NCBI GenBank assembly: GCA_905236585.1
Contig: CAJOQZ010000044.1
Span: 1 to 18,977, forward strand
Reading direction: 5' to 3'
Length of the DNA: 18,977 nucleotides
Origin: an uncultured Lachnospiraceae bacterium
GTDB taxonomy: Bacteria > Bacillota > Clostridia > Lachnospirales > Lachnospiraceae
Shown here in pieces: positions 16,901-18,977 of this stretch. The position numbers and the translations under genes were made by a program. The notes under the pieces are model-generated. The model was given only the letters and a program-made list of their open reading frames with translations, made no database searches and was not told the DNA's origin. The stretch's first letter is position 1. Each line of letters opens with the position of its first letter.

Positions 16901-17603
16901 GGGATATTATGTTGAACTGCGCTATTGGAGGAATCGTTTTGACGACAAACTCATGGAGATTTTCGTTGACTGTTACGAGGCGATCGTTCGGGCGATGGCG
17001 ATGGAAGAGGAACGTTCGGCGCGGCGCTTAAAGAAGCATATCCCGGACGAACTTTTCCCGCATCATTATCGTGTAACGGCTGGGGAACTGGCAAAAGAAG
17101 CCGGTACGGCGTTTTTCGAGGATGCGGATGAAAAGGAAGAAGTCGCGGCTTACGTAATGGATGATATGTTCTACAAGAAGCCGATCGGCGCATGGGGAAG
17201 GCTGTATATCTTAGACAAGGAACCAAAGGTATGTCTTGATACGTTCAAGCATCCTGAAAAGCGCGGGCATATTCTCTATGATACCGGCATCACGGCACGG
17301 ATTTTGCCGGACGGTCGGATTGATTTCCTCGAGAACAGCGGTCGGATCGTTTTAACGGATGGTTCCAAGGGACGCAGATATTATGACTTGGGCGCGTTGG
17401 AGCGAATCCTTTCGCCGGTGGATAATGTCAAAGGCGTTCACGCGTATGTGGTTTTCAACAAGGAAACCTGCGAGATGCAGTTGGAAATGGATGTTGATAC
17501 GGCACAGAACTCGTTTATCAATGAACTTCGCGCGGTAGCAGGAGAGGGCTTAGGTGAACAGATGGTGCCGACTGTGGTAAATTTACGCATGGCGGGAGAG
17601 TAA
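13965..17603 (+). CDS. Adenylation-carrier-condensation synthetase (NRPS-like) with C-terminal adenylation fragment
   Basis: A 1212-residue cytoplasmic multidomain enzyme. Residues 1 to about 535 are an AMP-forming ligase with TSGTTGDSKG (184-193), GQGYGMSEC (329-337), WLRTGDLG (Asp403) and the C-terminal lysine loop KTSSKKIIR (510-518). It resembles acyl-CoA synthetases as much as amino acid-activating domains. Residues about 545-615 are a carrier domain with phosphopantetheine Ser572 in GLDSM, closer to acyl-carrier or DltC style than to peptide carriers. Residues about 630-1050 are a condensation domain with SHITGDG (747-753), keeping His748, Asp752 and Gly753 of HHxxxDG, and a later SGRTDGR block. 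Residues 1072-1212 match the end of an adenylation domain. It should load an acid onto the carrier and join it to a second molecule; substrates and product are unknown. The ribosome site is GGGGGA (13951-13956). It is probably transcribed alone. Confidence 0.88.
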   Translation: MIAKLNGKMQPQDTKTLYDLLINAGNLYGDKVFLRYAIDEVVYEKTYAQFVTDAKRLAAFIQKEGQAWGHDLHVALLGHNSYEYLCAMLGTVSAGGVAIPMDTQLSKERLMENLEKADTDILFYDWEFRSQASYIMERCDFIHQAICLQEMSYIENIIDIMASTDGSDFTTNVTSEQMAFIIFTSGTTGDSKGVMLSHANEIDNTFCSDNENPGEEVVLGILPVHHVFCINSDIFMVMRYGNTLCISRDVRRMLADMQLFEPTFLRAVPAMLKAMINRVTILRTQHPELSLEEVKKQVWGSRLTKIASGGGYLAPDIAKRFKEVGVRIGQGYGMSECSPKISVPDYDREDKVESIGYLVRGCEVRIEDGEIQVKSPSVMMGYYKDEEKTKETITEDGWLRTGDLGYLDDDGFLYLTGRKKNLIILANGENVSPEGIENMFDQDLLVTDVLVYGKGEKIVCEIYPNYEYAQVHGIADIEGEVKKLVEKHNENLPTYSRIADVTVRKDPFEKTSSKKIIRTKFFDDKEKADERAKTIKHPENDLQQDIFDIISAVLGKTDFGIDEDLFEQGLDSMGAFMIIEDFEAKLHRAISYNELMSATSVEKIEQLLLEKEEAESIDYSVREKYPLTAMMMYFGYVIRGNTTGNLPFTFKLDDSIDMDRLQAAITTVLDAHPGVKGKIYPDETGYLAYFRDDSRKVVTPIEEITDEDWERLKDEILVPFAYTKEDDLFHIRLFRTPTAKYLLFDVSHITGDGMTMNILLEDLNKAYCGEPIEEESYTFYEYIIDELHRNEQGIRKRIGDYYDNLFKGLRLERSILNKKEKEDLSVPINGVVRRRFNLVKKEILYFCNRMGVSENVLFLTAFNYTVGLFSDEKDLFSCSIHSGRTDGRWRRLAGCLFLTYFTRYNVVPHETTVDLLKRSGRQIMDTMKNMGPMSREGEMFFQYQADIIRIPTVGDAPAEQVHLQLDSLPFHMQVMTDEQGYYVELRYWRNRFDDKLMEIFVDCYEAIVRAMAMEEERSARRLKKHIPDELFPHHYRVTAGELAKEAGTAFFEDADEKEEVAAYVMDDMFYKKPIGAWGRLYILDKEPKVCLDTFKHPEKRGHILYDTGITARILPDGRIDFLENSGRIVLTDGSKGRRYYDLGALERILSPVDNVKGVHAYVVFNKETCEMQLEMDVDTAQNSFINELRAVAGEGLGEQMVPTVVNLRMAGE
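17178..17600 (+). other. C-terminal fragment resembling NRPS adenylation motifs A6-A8
   Basis: Within the synthetase, KPIGAWGRLYI (1072-1082) resembles motif A6 (PIGxxGELYI), YDTG (1105-1108) the YRTGD of A7, and LPDGRIDFLENSGRIVL (1114-1130) the LPDGRIEFLGRxDxQVKI of A8. DLGALERILSPVDNVKG then follows like the LGEIE..L...PGV helix. The catalytic core motifs A1-A5 and a separate ATP site are absent. Confidence 0.65.
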
Positions 17604-17628
17604 GAATCGCTTGATAATGCGCCAATTT

Positions 17629-17666
17629 GCGGCTTTGCGAATTTTTTTTCGCAAAGCCGCTTTTTT
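17629..17666 (+). terminator. Strong intrinsic terminator of the synthetase gene
   Basis: GCGGCTTTGCGAA (17629-17641) pairs perfectly over 13 bp with TTCGCAAAGCCGC (17648-17660). The loop is six T and the tail is six T (17661-17666). Confidence 0.93.
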
Positions 17667-17668
17667 GA

Positions 17669-17697
17669 TTGCAATTCTAAAATCCGACGAGTATAAT
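17669..17697 (+). promoter_or_regulatory. Sigma-A-type promoter of the CAP lipoprotein gene
   Basis: TTGCAA (17669-17674) and a perfect TATAAT (17692-17697) are 17 bp apart, directly after the preceding terminator. The 5' leader would be short, about 20 nt. Confidence 0.75.
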
Positions 17698-17712
17698 AAG
17701 TGACGTGTGAAG

Positions 17713-17718
17713 AAGGAG
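17713..17718 (+). promoter_or_regulatory. Ribosome binding site that fixes the lipoprotein start
   Basis: AAGGAG is 6 nt before the ATG at 17725. The in-frame GTG at 17707 lies ahead of this site and would place it inside the coding region, so ATG 17725 is preferred. Confidence 0.8.
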
Positions 17719-17724
17719 TTCTTG

Positions 17725-18657
17725 ATGAGCAATCGCAGAATGCATAATATTCGTGTTCGAATCATTTCCCTGTTTGGATGTTTACTTGCGGCATCTGTCC
17801 TCGGTGCTTGTTCTGGTGCGTCAGACGGCAGCAAGACGGCGTTGGTATTAAGCGAAGATGCCGTACCTGTTGAGCCTCTTTTGGCGGACAACGGGGATCT
17901 GTTCGAAACGGTTATCGAGCGTGCCGTGGATGGCGTGGAAGAGTCCTTGTATAATATTTCGATTGCGAAGGATGAGCAAGGCGACGATACGGTAGTTGCG
18001 TCCGATTCCCACGTAGAAGAAGAGGAGCCTGACGAGCCCGAGGAGGTTGCGGAAGAGACCGTCGAAGAGAGCGAGCCTTCCGGCGGCAAGATACAGGTCA
18101 GCGAAACGGTAGATCTTGTGATCACGCAGTCGGAGCCGGCGAATCTGACGACGGATGAGAACGGCAATCCGACCAAGTATTATGATCTCGCCCCCAAATC
18201 CGAAGAGACGACCGCAGCCGTTTCCGATGTTGTGATGCAGGAGACAGGCGGACAGGCGGGGTATATCACGTCTTATCAGAATAAAATCATAGAACTCGTG
18301 AATATAGAACGTGCCAAACTGGGGCTGACACAATTAGTCTGGGACAGCGGCGCTCAGCAGGTCGCTAATATCCGCGCAATGGAGATTGTCGGGCATCCGG
18401 AGCATACGCGTCCGAACGGGTCGCCGTGGTATTCGCTCTTTGGGGAGTACAATATTATGCCGATTCCGAGCGGCGCCGGAGAGAATATTGCAGGCGGACA
18501 GATTACGCCGGAAGAGGCGATGACAGGCTGGATGAATTCGGCAGGGCATTATGCGAATATCGTTCGTCCCGAGTTTACGGGGATCGCCGTCGGGTGTTAT
18601 TACGACCCGGATTCCACATTCAAATTTCATTGGGTACAGACGTTTGTGACGCATTGA
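17725..18657 (+). CDS. CAP/SCP-domain lipoprotein
   Basis: A 310-residue protein predicted to be lipid-anchored on the outer face of the membrane. The N-terminus has basic residues, a hydrophobic core and the lipobox LGAC (26-29), with Cys29 as the likely lipidated residue. An acidic Glu/Asp-rich spacer (about 85-120) follows. The C-terminal CAP domain (PF00188 type) is at about 185-310, with the start ELVNIERAKLGL, candidate pocket residues His224/His227 in GHPEHTRPNG, Glu253 in GENIAGG, His275 in SAGHYANIV and His302 in HWVQTFV. Bacterial CAP proteins are common in spore-formers and gut Firmicutes; some bind ligands or act in the cell wall, but no general activity is known. It has its own promoter and shares a terminator with the convergent flagellar-operon gene. 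Confidence 0.9.
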   Translation: MSNRRMHNIRVRIISLFGCLLAASVLGACSGASDGSKTALVLSEDAVPVEPLLADNGDLFETVIERAVDGVEESLYNISIAKDEQGDDTVVASDSHVEEEEPDEPEEVAEETVEESEPSGGKIQVSETVDLVITQSEPANLTTDENGNPTKYYDLAPKSEETTAAVSDVVMQETGGQAGYITSYQNKIIELVNIERAKLGLTQLVWDSGAQQVANIRAMEIVGHPEHTRPNGSPWYSLFGEYNIMPIPSGAGENIAGGQITPEEAMTGWMNSAGHYANIVRPEFTGIAVGCYYDPDSTFKFHWVQTFVTH

Positions 18658-18675
18658 CTTTTCCATTACAAAAAG

Positions 18676-18720
18676 AAAGCCTTGCCGGTATCTACGAATC
18701 ATAACCGGTAAGGCTTTTTT
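18676..18720. terminator. Bidirectional terminator between convergent genes
   Basis: AAAGCCTTGCCGGT (18676-18689) pairs with ACCGGTAAGGCTTT (18704-18717), 14 bp with one G-T pair and a 14-nt loop. T follows on the + strand. On the - strand the stem is followed by CTTTTTG, so it can serve both the CAP gene and the YvyF-like gene. Confidence 0.88.
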
Positions 18721-18722
18721 CT

Positions 18723-18977
18723 TTATTTACTTTTCCGGGTATACATCTTTCCGATTGGTTTTCTTTCGAGGATGGGTTCTTCTCCTACCTCATCCACCAG
18801 ATACCCTCGCATACGGCTGACCTTGTTCTTCGCGCAGACAGGACAGATCCGTCCGAACTTGATATCTTTTCCGCATATTTCGCATTTGAGGAAGACAGGA
18901 GAGTTGTCATTGATCTCTAACCGTCCTTTTCGCAGAAAATCATCAATCACCGCCCGGGGAACGCCGGTTTCCGCTTC
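18723..18977 (-). CDS. YvyF-family flagellar-operon protein, C-terminal part (5' end outside window)
   Basis: The frame is open to the window edge. The nine codons before the GTG at 18950 read EAETGVPRA, which runs straight into VIDDFLRKGRLEI, the helix-turn-helix-like segment typical of YvyF (TGV...VI..FL..GRLE). The GTG is therefore internal and the gene begins beyond 18977. The part present also holds the second zinc-ribbon-like motif CEICGKDIKFGRICPVCAK (two CxxC) and a basic C-terminus. The whole family is about 100-140 residues, and its genes usually sit beside flgM, flgN and flgK. The role is thought to be regulatory or accessory in flagellar assembly but is poorly defined. It points to flagellar genes just to the right. 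Confidence 0.82.
   Translation of the reverse strand, partial: EAETGVPRAVIDDFLRKGRLEINDNSPVFLKCEICGKDIKFGRICPVCAKNKVSRMRGYLVDEVGEEPILERKPIGKMYTRKSK

Noticed and set aside
17707..17724. GTG at 17707 as start of the CAP lipoprotein
   Set aside because: The ribosome binding site AAGGAG lies downstream of this GTG, and the signal peptide is well formed from the ATG at 17725.
18948..18950. GTG at 18950 as the start of a complete 75-residue protein
   Set aside because: The upstream codons to the window edge are open and match the conserved YvyF segment, so the gene is partial.

Overview
The window looks like chromosomal DNA of an anaerobic, Gram-positive member of the Clostridia, most likely Lachnospiraceae. 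The reasons are strong AGGAGG-type ribosome binding sites, intrinsic hairpin-plus-T terminators, a gap / pgk-tpi glycolytic cluster, a lipoprotein with a CAP domain, and the end of a YvyF-type flagellar-operon gene at the right edge. The genus cannot be fixed from the sequence alone. No rRNA, tRNA, CRISPR array, transposase or phage gene was seen.

Left part (1-2816, + strand): the 3' end of an NADP-type isocitrate dehydrogenase gene, joined by a TAATG stop/start overlap to a complete ABC-F ATPase. Next, on the - strand (9297 to 2939), are two TAATG-overlapped genes: an 841-residue MMPL/RND-family membrane transporter, then a 1277-residue secreted, membrane-anchored protein. The second protein has two blocks of GLUG repeats around a long helical segment, an InlB-like repeat and one C-terminal transmembrane helix. 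I read them as one export or envelope module with its own promoter. This pair is one of two candidates for an undescribed system. The 275-bp region upstream of it holds an 80-bp direct tandem repeat plus a third, inverted fragment able to form a 21-bp perfect hairpin.

Middle (9573-13776): a HisJ-type PHP phosphatase gene (-) divergent from the glycolytic genes (+). gapA has its own promoter, a predicted 5'-terminal stem-loop and a strong terminator. pgk and tpiA follow as a tight pair that ends at another strong terminator.

Right part (13965-18977): a 1212-residue synthetase with the order adenylation / carrier / condensation, ending in a fragment that looks like the tail of a second adenylation domain without its catalytic core. 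This is the second candidate. Then come a perfect 13-bp terminator, a CAP-domain lipoprotein with a good sigma-A-type promoter, a terminator shared by two convergent genes, and the 3' part of a YvyF-family flagellar-operon gene (-) that runs off the window.
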